From NCBI RefSeq assembly GCF_000189635.1, contig NW_002475974.1, positions 266,751 through 330,750 of the forward strand: 64,000 nt of DNA, read 5' to 3'. Shown here one piece after another: positions 1-12,380 of the stretch. The DNA comes from Tetrahymena thermophila SB210 (lineage: Eukaryota; Ciliophora; Oligohymenophorea; Hymenostomatida; Tetrahymenidae). Numbering within the stretch: the stretch's first letter is position 1; each line of letters begins with the position of its first letter. The translations under genes and the position numbers were made by a program. The notes beneath the pieces were generated by a model, which made no database searches, was not told the origin of the DNA, and was given only the letters and a program-made list of their open reading frames with translations.

Positions 1-649
1 AAAATTTAAATTTAATTAGCTGAAAGAGAAAAATATTTGCTTTTAGTTAGTACTTTTAACTTTACATTTGGACCTATGATATTAAAAATACTTATGAGCT
101 TAATAAAAATACTAAGTTTTCAATGTTTTTTTAATTCAAAAAAAAACTAATTTGATATTTGGCAACTACACAGAAAGTATAGTAGAGCTGCAAAACTATT
201 TAATGATAGGTTAAACATTTTTTTTCAGATAAAATCAACTACTTTTAATATTTTGGAGATATTCTGAAATCGTTTACAGCTCAAATGATTAGAAATTTTA
301 TGACTATTACAAATTTAAATAAATTTTTTTAATGATAAAAAAATTTAAATTTAAAAAAATTATCGAAAGTTTTTGTCTTAAAAAAAGATAAAATTTAAAA
401 AAATATTAATTATGAAATCTTTAATAATGAATTTTCAAAATAAATGCATAAAATTTAGCAAATATTTTTAAATCTTTTTATGATTTAAAAATTAAAACAA
501 ATTTAATTAGCTAAGAAGTCAAACAAAACCTTGAAATCTATTTAGTAATCTTTCAATTAAAATAGCAAAATAAGTATGATAAAAAGAAGATTTGATTATC
601 ACCAAATTTAAACACATTTAAACTGTTTATATATATATATAGATTAACT
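1..649. other. non-coding left flank
   Basis: AT-rich sequence with no supportable exon on either strand. It lies downstream of the minus-strand gene that ends at 650 and so holds that gene's 3' untranslated region. Short mixed-composition stretches around 160-300 could belong to a gene outside the window, but nothing in them is recognisable. Confidence 0.5.
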
Positions 650-3264
650 TCAATAGTATTATTAGTGATATATCATTTTATGAAGCTTTTTTTGTTCTTG
701 TTAGAGTTCCTCAAATTTGCAACCTAAGGACTCGTCATCAAAAATATTAAAGTAATGATGGTCATATAAGTCTAAATCTTCTCCTCCCAATTCTTGATAT
801 TAATGTTAATTATCATATTCTTGCAAGCCATTCTATGACTTTGGTTGCTATAGTTCGTTTCCCTCAAAACAATAGTTTTACATTTCATCTTTTTAATAAT
901 TATTATAGTTTTATGGATAGTCAGTCTGATATTATAATTATATATCCTGAGATTGACCATAATCACTTTTTTAAATTTTATTTTTTTATTAGTAAATATC
1001 TTAATCAATATAAGTTTGATCCTATAAGAAGCATTCGTCTTTAGAAATATGATTCAACTAACTAGGATCTTCATTTATTTATTCAGGGTATTAGCTTGTA
1101 CTGAATATGTTTGATTAAACGTTATTGTTGTTGCTTTATTTATTTAAAGTGTTTTAATTAAGGTTGTTGCTGCTTTATTAGAAGTGGGCTTTACTGGCAA
1201 ATTAAAACAATTAATTTTTTTAAAAATTAGGTTATTAGTTTAGTTCATTTGGTTATATATTATAAGTATTTTACTTACTTTAATCATACTAGTTTTTACT
1301 AATAAAATTATTTTGATTTATTTGGTTTTATATTAACTAGTAATTAACTTTAGTTTTTTAAGAGTCTTCCTATTTTTATCCGTTATTATTTTTATATATG
1401 TTTTACTCAGGACTGCTTAAAATATTTATATTTATATTTTCAGATATTGATGAGGTATTACTGCGAACATCTAAGCTGTCTGCCCTTGAAGAAAAGTCAT
1501 TTTTTTATTCAGTTTACTATTGAGATTCTCCTTAAATATTAGGTGACACCAATTTTTTTGGAGCTGCAGCAGCAGCCTGATTTAATAGTATTTTTTATAC
1601 CTCCTATTCACTATAAAACCTTTCGATGAAGGCTTAACTCTTTTTAGAGTACTTTTCATCTAGCTCATGCTAATCATAATTTGGATGGCGTTTATTTTTA
1701 CCTGTCTATGAAATATCATTTACACTAGATTAATCTGAATGAGATCTTTATTTTTATTCTTATTTATCAACATGTTGTTCTAATTCTTTTAGAGTCATAG
1801 CCCCTGGAATATCTTGGTTACTATAATTGCTGCTATTGCTATTGCTCCTACTTCTTTTTGAAATACTTGCATTAGTAGAATTAAACTTTTTATAAGAAAA
1901 GCTAGTTTCCTCTTCTTCTTTCTTGATTGGCATCTATGACCTTTAATCGTTATCTTCATCTATTGACGATCTCTAGGAGTGTGATCCGTTATTTTAGTAA
2001 TAATTGCCATACAACGTACTTTAATTAAAAATTTATTAACAATTGTTTTCAATCTTGAAAGTATCACTGCTTCTCTAGGTATATGACTGCTAATAATTTG
2101 TTTATTTATTTATTTATTAGTAAGTTTTTTAAGTTAATGTAAATTAAAAATAATTTTTAAATATTTTACTTAGTTTGTAAATGCATCCAAATTATCATCT
2201 TGTTAATCTCTTAATTGTTTAGATATTGGGTTCTCTTTATTAAATGCTGAGTAAGTCAATGAAGTAGAAGGTGGTAAAGGATCAAATGTTTTGTTGTTGA
2301 AATACAGCTCATATGGTAAACTCTTAAGCTGGTTATCTGACTTTCTCATCTAATAGAGATATGATCGAGTTTCAGGTGATATTGTAAATCTAATAACTTC
2401 AACAAATCCAACGTCAACAAATGTCCTAAGATTTTGTACAATTTCAATCTCTGCCTCCACCTAAATTAAAATCTTATCAACAGTGTAGATTTTGAAAGTT
2501 AGTAGTTATCTACCTTCTTTCATTAAACGATTAAGCAGCATTATGTTTTTCATAATACGTTAAGATCCTCCGAATACCTCAAGCCAACCCTTTCTGAGGA
2601 GGATATTTGCACATTCAGCCTAATCAACTCCACCAACTATTTCTGCTAGCGCTTTGCTTACGATAAATTTAATACGTTTAGTATTATATATATTATAGTC
2701 AAGCTGTAAAATAGATACTGCGTAAAGACCGTCAATAGGAAGACTATCAACATATTCAGTCGCTTTTTTTAAAAAATTTTAGAATTTATATTCATAGAGA
2801 CGTGGAGGTACAGGATTTTGGAGCATCTTTTCTTTGATACGACGTATGAAGTGCTAATAGGCTTGCAAGTAGTGAGCCAACTACTTATATACATCATTAG
2901 AGCAGCATTAAAGCTTTTAGATGATAAATTCAAATTCAGAGATACCTTGATAGCTTGCGTCAATAGTCATTTCTATTCTATTATGGAACTATTCTGCCTT
3001 AACAAATGGACGCCATTTATTTAATGGTGATTGCTTGATGCCTATAGGGAAATACTCTTCTTCACTGTCGAGTTGAAGCTCTAAATTTATTTCTCCGATT
3101 AAAAAAAATTCATATAGAGGCTATATATTGTAGTACATAGGAACTGCAATAAGTCTTTTTTTCTAGATTTTTGGTTCATGAGATAAAGAAGGACTTTAAG
3201 CAACCACGCTATTATTCTACAAATCGGCGATAAGCTTTCCTAAGAATCTGCGCTTTTTGTTCAT
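650..3264 (-). CDS. unknown-family protein with ordered N-terminal half and Q/N-rich tail
   Basis: Two exons, 3264-2170 and 2089-650, joined in phase 0 across an 80-nt AT-rich intron (2169-2090, or 2087 if the alternative acceptor is used), give about 844 residues ending at TGA 652-650. Residues 1-365 look like a folded domain: ordinary composition, hydrophobic segments such as PMYYNIQPLYEFFLIGE and GLYAVSILQLDYNIYN, and few glutamines. Residues 366-844 are Q, N and S rich, with polar and acidic patches, and look disordered. The start is the first in-frame ATG. Protein-like sequence continues upstream in the same frame to about 3480, so an extra 5' exon is possible. I do not recognise the family and assign no function. 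Confidence 0.72.
2090..2169 (-). other. intron of the unknown-family gene
   Basis: GT at 2169-2168 and AG at 2091-2090 on the minus strand. The segment is AT-only in most of its length and the flanking codons stay in one frame. It is a typical small ciliate intron. Confidence 0.75.
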
Positions 3265-6200
3265 TTGGTGTAGGATGGTCAAAATGAAAGATTCGGAGTA
3301 TAGTTGGTTATAAATACTTGCTGTGTAAACAAAACTTTTTGCTTTCTTCTTATAGCTAAATGCAAAGCAGGCTCTTCTTGTTATTCGCTCTTTTATTACT
3401 CTTGATTAAAAACTCTTTAAATGGAATTTTAATTAAGATGCTTATGATGATGAATAGATATTATTTTGTTAAAAGCGAAATTGGAGTATAGATCACATCC
3501 CATAATTTTTAAGTGAATTTTTCTAAATTAATCAAGAAAAGCCTTTGTTCATCATAATAATCTTCTTAATTCTGGCTGATAGCTTGATTCAAAGATCCAT
3601 AAATTATAAAAGCAAAAAATCAAAATAGAGACTCTTTAAGTAAATTTTGTGTCAAAATATTTATTAAATAAAGCAAGAAGAGAACTTAATTAATACTTCG
3701 AGAATAGAAAAATTAAAGAAATAAGAAGAAAATTGAAAAATTGTTTATCATTTATTCACTTTCTCTATATTGCATTCAAAAGTTTTATATAAGTTTTTAT
3801 TAAAATTTTCATTTTTCCTCATAAATTTTCTTCAATTCCAAAAAAACAATTTACAAGCTGATTATTGCAATATTTTTACATAATTTTCACTTCTATTTCA
3901 TAACACAAAAATATTATTTATAATAAATAATTTAAAAAGCACTTTGCTTAAAGACACGCAATACTCAACATTATCACTGATAAGTGATAAATCCAATTAT
4001 TCGAATAGATTATTTATCATAGATCTTTAAAACAAATTATTTATTTATTTTTTATAAAATATAAAGATTAAAATATTTTTATTATTGAATTGTAAAATAT
4101 TTATTGAGTTTTAATAAAAATAAATTAATTGTTTTTCTTAAAAGAAATGGAAATAATTAAATTTATAAAATCTAATTATTTATATTCTATTTAAGATTAA
4201 ATAATCATATAAATTTTATTTTTTTTATAATGCGATTGTCTATAATAACTAATAAAATTTTTTAGAAATTATAATCAATACTATTTTTTATTCTTTGAAA
4301 ATCTGTATTGAATAATTTAGTTTAAGTATACAAAAATAATTAAAAATTGGCTAATAGCCAACTAAATTTACTTCAACAAAAAATATTTAAACTAAATGTA
4401 AATAAAAATTATTAAATATTTATTAAATTTCACTTACTTTCCTTGAGTTATTTATCTATATTTAATATATTAATTTATGAAAATAGAATATGCGTTTTAG
4501 GAGAAATTAATCTTCTAAGTAAAAAACCATTAAGATTAAATGTAAATAGTATAATGAATAATTATTTTAAATTAATTATTTAATAAGGTACAGTTTACAA
4601 ATGATTAATAAAATATTTTAGTTTGAATGAAACAATTTAAGTTATCAAGTATTTAAAATAATGGAATTATTTGCACTAGAAAATTAATTTGTTATTTTTG
4701 TAATTTTAATTTTTTTTTTAACGAATTGAACGTTTGAATATAATGAAATTTAATACAATTTATTTATCATTTAGTTTTTTACTTTTTTTTCTGGTAGCGA
4801 AGATTTTATTATAATGTAATCGTTTAAATTAGATTTTATTAAATATAAATTTTACCAAGGTGAACAATCTTTTTTTGGGATAAATTTGTATTTTTTACAC
4901 AAGACTTAAAAATCCAAAATTAAAAAATGATTAACTAATTAATAAAAAATTGATAATTCTTGCTTTAAAACGATAAAGCACAAACCTTTAGTCAAAATAT
5001 TTTCTTAAAAATCATTTTTTTATTAAATAACTTACAAATTTATGCTTTTCAACCTCAAAAAACTGATATATATGTAGTTGCAATCAAAATTTTGATGTAA
5101 AATGAATAATTTAGCTTTAAGTAGATTTTTTTTAGTAAGTAAAACCTGATAATAGCTTTTTGTCCTAATATAAATTAAGTTATATGCTAATGAGCGTTAG
5201 TTGGCTTAAATAAACACATATTATTCGGCATATAACATTTTAAATTTACTTGGAGTAATAAGTGGGCTTTCTATATGAATTTATTAATTATCTTTTTTTA
5301 AATTTTTATAAATTCATGCAAATTAATAGTTGGGTAAGAATCTGATAATATACAGATGTAACTTGTTAATTATTTCAAAATTTAGATTGGTCTGAATGTT
5401 TGTTAAAGGAAATGACCTCCTAAAAAAAATATTATCAAATTTACTAAATTTTACTAATTTAGAGCCTTAAAAAAATAAAATAAAAATATTTATGACATAA
5501 TTCTATGAAACATTTATATAATCATAAAGTGCTTTTCTAATATAACTAAAAGATTAATCACATAATAACAAGTAAGGTAGAGAAAAACAAATTTGAGCAG
5601 CAGGCAATTATGGATCATAGAAACAAAGTTAAATTTAGGATTGAAAGATAAGAAGAAGAAAAAATAAATAATTATTTACAAATTATCAATTATAAATTAA
5701 TTTAAAAACTGCTTATAAAATGAGTTTTGTAATTATTTAATATGATATCTCCCCTGTTTTATTCACTCGCTAGTTAAGGCTAGTTACAAATCATAAGATG
5801 TGATATGAATTATGAGTAAAAAAGAATTAAATAGAAAAAATTTTTTCACCGTTCAAGTAGTAGGTTTGATTGTTTGTGTCTTTGTTTGTTTGTTTGTTTA
5901 TTTGTTTGATTGATTGATTGATATATTGCTATCATTATTTAATTAAGAAACTCAATCAAATTTTGTTAATCAAAGAATGTAGAATAAATTATTGAGGAAT
6001 TTATTTTTAATAAAATATATAATAAACATATGGGAGTAATTGAGTATAGATTGATTAATTAAAAGTAACAAAGTGAGATGCAAAAAGCAACTGGGTTTTG
6101 ATGTACTTAATAATTGATTTAATTATAACTATTTCCTCTCCCAAAACAAATATCAAACAAAATAATAAATACAATATACAAAGTAAACGTGAGTGAAAGA

Positions 6201-6375
6201 AAAGATAAGAAGCAAAATCTCTCTACTTAAACACAATAAAACCTTCTTTAAAACCTCAATTGACCATTACTATTATTCAGTAATAATTTTAAATTGAAAC
6301 AATTTGAAAAACAACACCTTTTAGATAAAACCTGTCATTCTTGACTCCGTTAAATATTTGAGCAAGGTGACTCTT
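3265..6375. other. long intergenic region between divergent genes
   Basis: About 3.1 kb of AT-rich DNA with no convincing exon. It should hold the promoters of the minus-strand gene starting at 3264 and the plus-strand gene starting at 6376. A TTTG/TTGA microsatellite lies at 5865-5921. Slightly less AT-rich patches at 5560-5640 and 5740-5800 may be transcript leaders. No TATA-like or other element can be singled out in such AT-rich DNA. Confidence 0.5.
5865..5921. repeat. TTTG / TTGA microsatellite
   Basis: Near-tandem TTTG units followed by three or four TTGA units in a non-coding stretch. It is a simple-sequence repeat with no apparent function. Confidence 0.85.
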
Positions 6376-9300
6376 ATGAAAAAATCATAAAAGCAGACTT
6401 AGAATGAAGGAAGTCATATGAGTGTTCTTAAGCAAAACGAAATTTCTTTAGCAAATGGCCCGCTGAAAGAAGTACTGGTTGAACATTCCAACAAGATAAA
6501 ATCGTTTTCAACCACGAAAAGGAGCGAAATAGAGTGGCTAAGACTTGGCCAATCGCAAGCCATATCTGTAGATTTTATTGATAGAAAGCTATTTGATAGG
6601 AAAGAAGATAAACTTCTTTTATTCAAAAACATAAACATTCCTTCTATAAAAATTAAAGATACAAGTTTTTAGTGCTAAAAAGCTCACTTCCTTTCTGTAC
6701 GTCGTCTTGAGAGTGAAGACAAGTACAGATAGATAGAATTGAAATCAAAGTCACTTAGCTTTGTTTTCGATTAACATGGCGATTGCTAGATTTAGCATGT
6801 CAGATTCAAAGAAACAAGCTTCCATCATCATGTAATTTATTTTTTCTTCTACTTAATTACATTAGGGAATTTCAATATTTATATGTATTTTTTTAATAAA
6901 TTAATTCCATTATTATTCTTTTTGCTCTAATTTAGTTTTCAATATTTTCTTAATAAATATTCAAAGAAGTATCTTTTGATTCTTTTTTTTTTTCCTTCTT
7001 CTTTTCTTTCTTCTTCTTCTTCTTCTTCGAAATGTAATACACTTTTTCACTTCATTTAATATATCATAATTGTATTTATTTCAAAGGCATATTTCTCAAA
7101 ACCTTATCTCTGAAGCAAATATATTCAAAATTTATTCCCCCATACATTATATATTCACTCTAGAGAAAATTTAAATTTCAATATACGAATTAATTTTTCT
7201 TAAATAAAATAATACTCTTCACTCTATTTAACCAGCAACTAATTAATTTAATTTGATTTAAATAATAGGGCGATTCATTTTAATTAGTAATTGCTATGAC
7301 TAACTTTGATAATCAATTAGTTTCTACTTTCATTTCGTCACCCTTTATCGTTGAAAGTAGAAAAAAACCTTTCTAAGAGAGAGCCCACAAGGTATACGAT
7401 CTATTGATTATTATTTTGACAAGCTAGACTCAAAATTTTACTTTATAATTTAGGAATAAAATATATCCACTTTGTATGATCCATTTCTTCCATCTATCCT
7501 AGAAAAATAATACAACTTAGGGGGAAGCTAAATTGAAGCAGGCGATAAATCTAAGATAATTGGAGAAGATTTACAAAGCTTGATTATATATTTTTCAGCT
7601 TAAAACATCAGACATAAAGTACTAAAATTATAATAAATTGAAAACTTTAAGTTAAGCTTTTTTTTTCTTCATTAAAATATAGATTATCCACCCATTATAT
7701 TTGCTTTTTAAGTTCCCGAAGGCTATCTCTTTGTTTTATAATAAAAATATAATCAAATAAGAAAACATCGTAATTTATATTAAATTGTTCCCCCAGAAAT
7801 TAATTTTTCATTTTAATTAAATATACAAAGTCACCAGAAAATTTGATTATTCAAATTTAGAGATACATATATGAGAAGTTGCTAAACGCAAGTCAATCTG
7901 ATTCCATCGAAGATGAATCTGAATAGCGTCTTCTCATTTTATGCTTAAAGTCCAACAACTATTCGATAAACATTAATAAAGATTTAGCAAAAGTAAAACA
8001 ACATTTCTTTAATTTAACAATTTTAGCATAGTTTTTTTTTAAAAAATAACTAGGTTTCTAAATACATGTCTTTTCTAGAAGGCCCAACATTGACTTTCTT
8101 AGAAAAAACCCCAACTGACCTACCTAAAGAATTCAAGTTGATTGAAAATATTGTAAATATTTTATTGAGTATAAATAAATTCATTACTAAATTTCTTAAA
8201 TAATAATATTCAATAGGACGAAATGAAAGCTGCTTACTCTAAAGTATATTGCGAGATTTCATAAATAAAAATAGAAATAAAAATGAATCAAGATAAGTTA
8301 GAAAACTAATTTCACTAAGTAATCGAGAAGAGAGGTGGAATTCCAAGTTTAGAATAGACTCTGAATATTAACTATAATAATAATGAATAATAGGATTGCA
8401 ACTAAACACCCAGGAGTTCTTTTAAGAAAAACTCCTTCCATTACATATGCTATAATTTGTCAATTTAAGATTCAAACATAAAGCAGAGGTTATAAAAATT
8501 TCCTATTGTATTCGAGACAGCCAAAGATCAAAATGAAAAAAATAATCAAATGGAAATCGAAAAAACACAAGAAGAATAGCAAACTGCTTAATGCAAAAAA
8601 TCTAAAAACTAAACTTAATAATTTTTATCGAAATAATAATCCAAAAACTCAAATTACGAAAAAGAAAGAGATAACAATTCTATACAATTAAATTCAATCA
8701 GAAAAGAAATAGATTAGATTAGCTAATTAAGCTATCACATTGCTGATGACGAATACAATAATAGCAATAGTACGATGAATAATTAACAAAATAAGAAAGT
8801 TGCTAAATTTAGAGTTAAAAATTAGAATGAAAATCAAGTTAAAGTTATTTGCATCCAGTCATATTCTAAAAGTAAATTTGAAGATAATCATTCTAGCAAG
8901 ATCGATTAAAATCCATCAAATCTAAAAAAGAGAAAAATCTCTTTATTGATAAAAGATAATTAAACAACTTAAAATTAAAATAACTAAAATTAAATACTTG
9001 AATACAACATAGTAGATGTAGAACCTTAAAAGAAAAGAAAGCAATAATCGAGCTAGACAGATGAAGGTGACCAAAAAAATAGTTAGAGTAAGAAAAAATA
9101 AAGTAGCATTTAGGTTGAAAGCGATCAAAAGCAAATCAATATTAAGATGAACAACCTCCATTTAAATTAGCAAAATAGTCAGTAATAGTAAAAGCTATAA
9201 AATACTAACTATAGAGAGCTTGACAAAAAAGACTTTTAAGGAAATACTAGTAGCACAGCATCAACATTTAACAAGACAATTAAAAAAATAGGACTCGATA

Positions 9301-10139
9301 GCAATAAAAACGGGTAAAATAATTCAAGTTCTAGTAGTGTGAGTAGTAAAAATAAAGATGCCAGATAAATCAATTTCTAGTATAATCACAACAAAAAGAA
9401 AATTATTATTGCCACATAATCAAGTAGCAGTGATTCATAAAATGTTAATGGGAGTTATAGTGTTATGTTGAGTCATTCAAAGTAATAGAATAATAGTATT
9501 AATGATTAAGAGTGCTCATTATAGAATGACAGGTCTTTACACAACTCTCACTAAAACAAAATGGAAGTAGAATTTTTATATGAAAGGCTTTCTTAAGACT
9601 CAAATGAAAGAAAGAAAAAAAATATGTAATTTAAAGAAGCTAATAATATGGATAGCGTTTACAACGGTTATGAAAGTGATTTTAGCTAATAAAATGAAGA
9701 TAACGACTCTGAAGTTGATAAAGATGCTGCCCAAAATAAATAAATTGGTAAAAAATTCAAATTAGAGTAATACCTCAAGGGCTACGAAAATGATGATGAA
9801 TTTGATTACAATGTTGAAGATGATGATGAAGATTTCAGCTTCGATTAGTCGTAAAAAATAAAAAAATAGGATTTTTTTCGAAGAAGAAGATTTTCTTTAA
9901 GCAATTCAGCATTTCAAAGTCAGTCATCTCTCATCAAAAATCAATTTAAAGGCAGTATAAATACCAACAACAAAAATAATAGCAACAGTAAATGCCTTTA
10001 ATTAATTCAGAGCTACGAAGGCTAAAATAACAAAGATAATAAATGTAAATACAAAATAAAATAAAACTTACTAAAAACTTAAATTAAAAGCTATATCAGC
10101 TGCAATGAAGAAAAATCTAATCCAGTAGATAGTTGCTGA
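6376..10139 (+). CDS. large Q/S-rich nuclear-type protein with weak ING-like segment
   Basis: Seven exons with phases that all close: 6376-6831, 7269-7391, 7454-7618, 7683-7732, 7797-7992, 8054-8152 and 8217-10139, encoding about 1003 residues and ending at TGA 10137-10139. The three introns between 7454 and 8053 are my best solution; the other junctions are firmer. Residues about 346-395, including TPTDLPKEFKLIENIDE, resemble the helical N-terminal part of ING (inhibitor of growth) chromatin proteins, but no PHD finger follows. The last 600 residues are Q, N, S and acid rich, with basic clusters (KKRK, QKKRKQQ, RRRR) that could serve in nuclear import. The first ATG after an in-frame TGA at 6295 was chosen as start. 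Function is inferred only weakly; a nuclear protein is the safest statement. Confidence 0.65.
6832..7268 (+). other. 437-nt intron with poly-T and TTC repeat
   Basis: The longest intron of this gene, GT at 6832 and AG at 7267-7268, in phase 0. It contains poly-T runs and a TTC microsatellite at about 6999-7028. The reading frame continues open through part of it, so the donor is supported by composition and by phase agreement rather than by a stop. Confidence 0.5.
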
Positions 10140-11107
10140 GCGAATAAAATTTTCTCTCTAAAAAAAACAAAAATGAATGATTTAAACAATCTAATAAAAC
10201 CTAATTAGATATTCTAAAATTTTTCAAAAATTAATTTATTTTTTTTTCTAATAATCAAACAAGCAAGCAAAGAATAAACAAATTATAAAATTAAAATTTA
10301 ATTATTAAATATAAAAAATTTTAAAACTATATATATTATTAATTAATTTCTTAATAATTCTTATACTTAATATAATAAAAATGTACCTTTATTTATTTTA
10401 TATATAAATTATAAATAATTCATACTAAGTTATTAAAAATTGTTAACTTTTTTCATGTATTTATTTAATAAATTTTATTTATTTTAACTAAAAATTACTT
10501 AACAATCATTCAAAAATAAAGTAAGGTAATAAATTTTATTAGATTTAAGTATTTATCTACTTAAATAAATTTAATTATGAATCATAAAAGACATTTATCA
10601 ATTTAATTTTAAAAGGCAAATTTTTTATTTTCTAGAATTTTTAGATAAACTTCATTAAAAAAATTTCTTTTTCTAAATTTACAAATAAACATTAATTAAT
10701 TAATTATTGTCTACTCTTTTGTAGCAAAAAACAAATTTTTTTTTTTAAGATTGTTTATTTCTTTTAAAATATTTAATTTAATTATTAAAAATTCTTAAGT
10801 GCTATAAAAAAGTATAGTATATTTTTGATTATATGCAATGAATTATTGTTACTAACACAAATAATCATACAGCCAATAAAAATAAGTTTAATATTTCTTT
10901 TTTAATGCAATATTTTTAATTTAGACAAAAAATAAAAAAAATAAAAGTTATATTAAAAAGTTAGCAATTTTTTAAATTTTGGCAAATTAATGAATTCTGA
11001 ATACAGAAAAAAAAAATGAAAAAAAAAATTAATATTTATGAAAATAATTTAAATAATTTAAACTGTTTGAATAAATCATTTTTTAATTTTTAATTTCTAA
11101 TTAATTT
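10140..11107. other. convergent intergenic region
   Basis: AT-rich DNA between the ends of two convergent genes. It holds both 3' untranslated regions and nothing recognisable besides A and T homopolymer runs. Confidence 0.6.
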
Positions 11108-12210
11108 TCAGTTGTCTTTACTAACTCCAAATGAAATTAAGTCTAGATTAAATAGCTCTACTAATTTATTTATTTAAATTTCGAACTCTTCTTCTTTCGG
11201 TTTAATATTTTAGCTTTAGTTTTCACGTTCCATTTTAATATTTTTTTGTTGAAACCAATCTTTTATAATCTAATCAAAACTACATAAATAATTTTCTTAT
11301 TTATTATTATAACTAATCTGAGCTATTATCATAACCTTTTTATATAAAATAAATCTAAAAATTACAAATTTTATAAATTTTCATGCATTTAAGATATTTT
11401 ATTTTTAAAATAAGACATTTAGTTAATAAACTAAAGCTTTGCTAAAATACTCAAAATTGCAAAAATATTTATTCTTATTACCTTGTTAACATTATGAGCT
11501 ATTCTTGCATAACCTAGCCACATGTTTAATGCTCCACCAATTTTTAAAAGATAAACAGAATGCTAATGCTTTTAAGTTTAAGCATCTAAGTTTTCATCTT
11601 AAGTATTAGTACTTAATTGATATAATGTATAATCAACACCATAATTTTAAGCATCTTCAATTTAGTATTTATTTTATTGCCTTAGTTTAAAGTAGACAAT
11701 TAGTCTATCAATCGATAACAAATTTCTTTTAATAATGTTTAGAATAAATTCTTTAATTTATATCTCGTTGCTATATTTTTCAACTTTGACATATTTAAAA
11801 AACTCTTCAGTATATTGTCTTTTTTTTGAATCGAATTCATCACTTTCATCAATTTGCTAGACATTCTCAGATGTGTTTAATATTTCTTGATCTGTATTTA
11901 ATTTGCTGAATTATTTTGATGGAACATTTTTTTCTTAATTTTCTTCATCTTCCTCTTTCTTCTAATTTAAATCTTAATTTAAAACCTCCAGTTTATCATT
12001 GCTTAATATGCTTTAACCGCTTTTTGGATTTAATTTAAGTGTATTATTTAGCTACTCTGTTGTTTCTTTTTTTTCTAAATTATTATCTTCTACATAGATG
12101 CTACTAGCTTTAATGCTTTTTAGGAAATATAAATTATAAATAAACTCTTCAAAAATGAGGATTTGCCTTGTTTATGGTTCAAAAACAATGGAATAATTTG
12201 AGTAAAACAT
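11108..12210 (-). CDS. TSEN2: tRNA-splicing endonuclease subunit, Sen2-like
   Basis: Two exons, 12210-11482 and 11335-11108, with a 146-nt intron in phase 0 give 318 residues. The catalytic tRNA-intron endonuclease fold is readable. YGVDYTLY (190-197) supplies the candidate active-site Tyr197, HSVYLL starts at His217, and ARIAHNVNK ends at Lys243, exactly at the exon junction. The next exon gives VMIIAQISY and FDQIIKDWF, matching the C-terminal strand and helix of Sen2. In eukaryotes Sen2 and Sen34 are the two catalytic subunits of the Sen54/Sen2/Sen34/Sen15 complex that cuts introns from pre-tRNAs. The residue order and C-terminal tail favour Sen2 over Sen34. The Tyr-His spacing is about ten residues longer than in archaeal enzymes because of a polar insert. 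The first 140 residues are acidic and polar. Confidence 0.75.
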
Positions 12211-12380
12211 AATTATGATTTAATGTTTAAAATTGATTTTATCTTTCTGTTTAAAATAATAAATATACCTTATTTATAGTTTTCATTAAATATTTAAATA
12301 TTGATTTACAAACAAACAAACAAACAAATAAATTAAGAAAATATTAATAAATCTTTAAAGATACTTAATAGCCACAATAT

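Noticed and set aside
772..1044. Short frames on both strands around 0.8-1.0 kb
   Set aside because: They exist only under the standard code or in other frames. The continuous code-6 frame of the minus-strand gene (650-2089) covers this stretch.
5560..5800. Additional upstream exon for the gene starting at 6376
   Set aside because: Slightly less AT-rich patches exist, but no frame with a start, donor and phase match could be built.
8067..8152. ATG at 8067 as the start of an independent gene
   Set aside because: An intron at 7993-8053 joins the upstream exon to this frame in exact phase, so the ATG is more likely internal.
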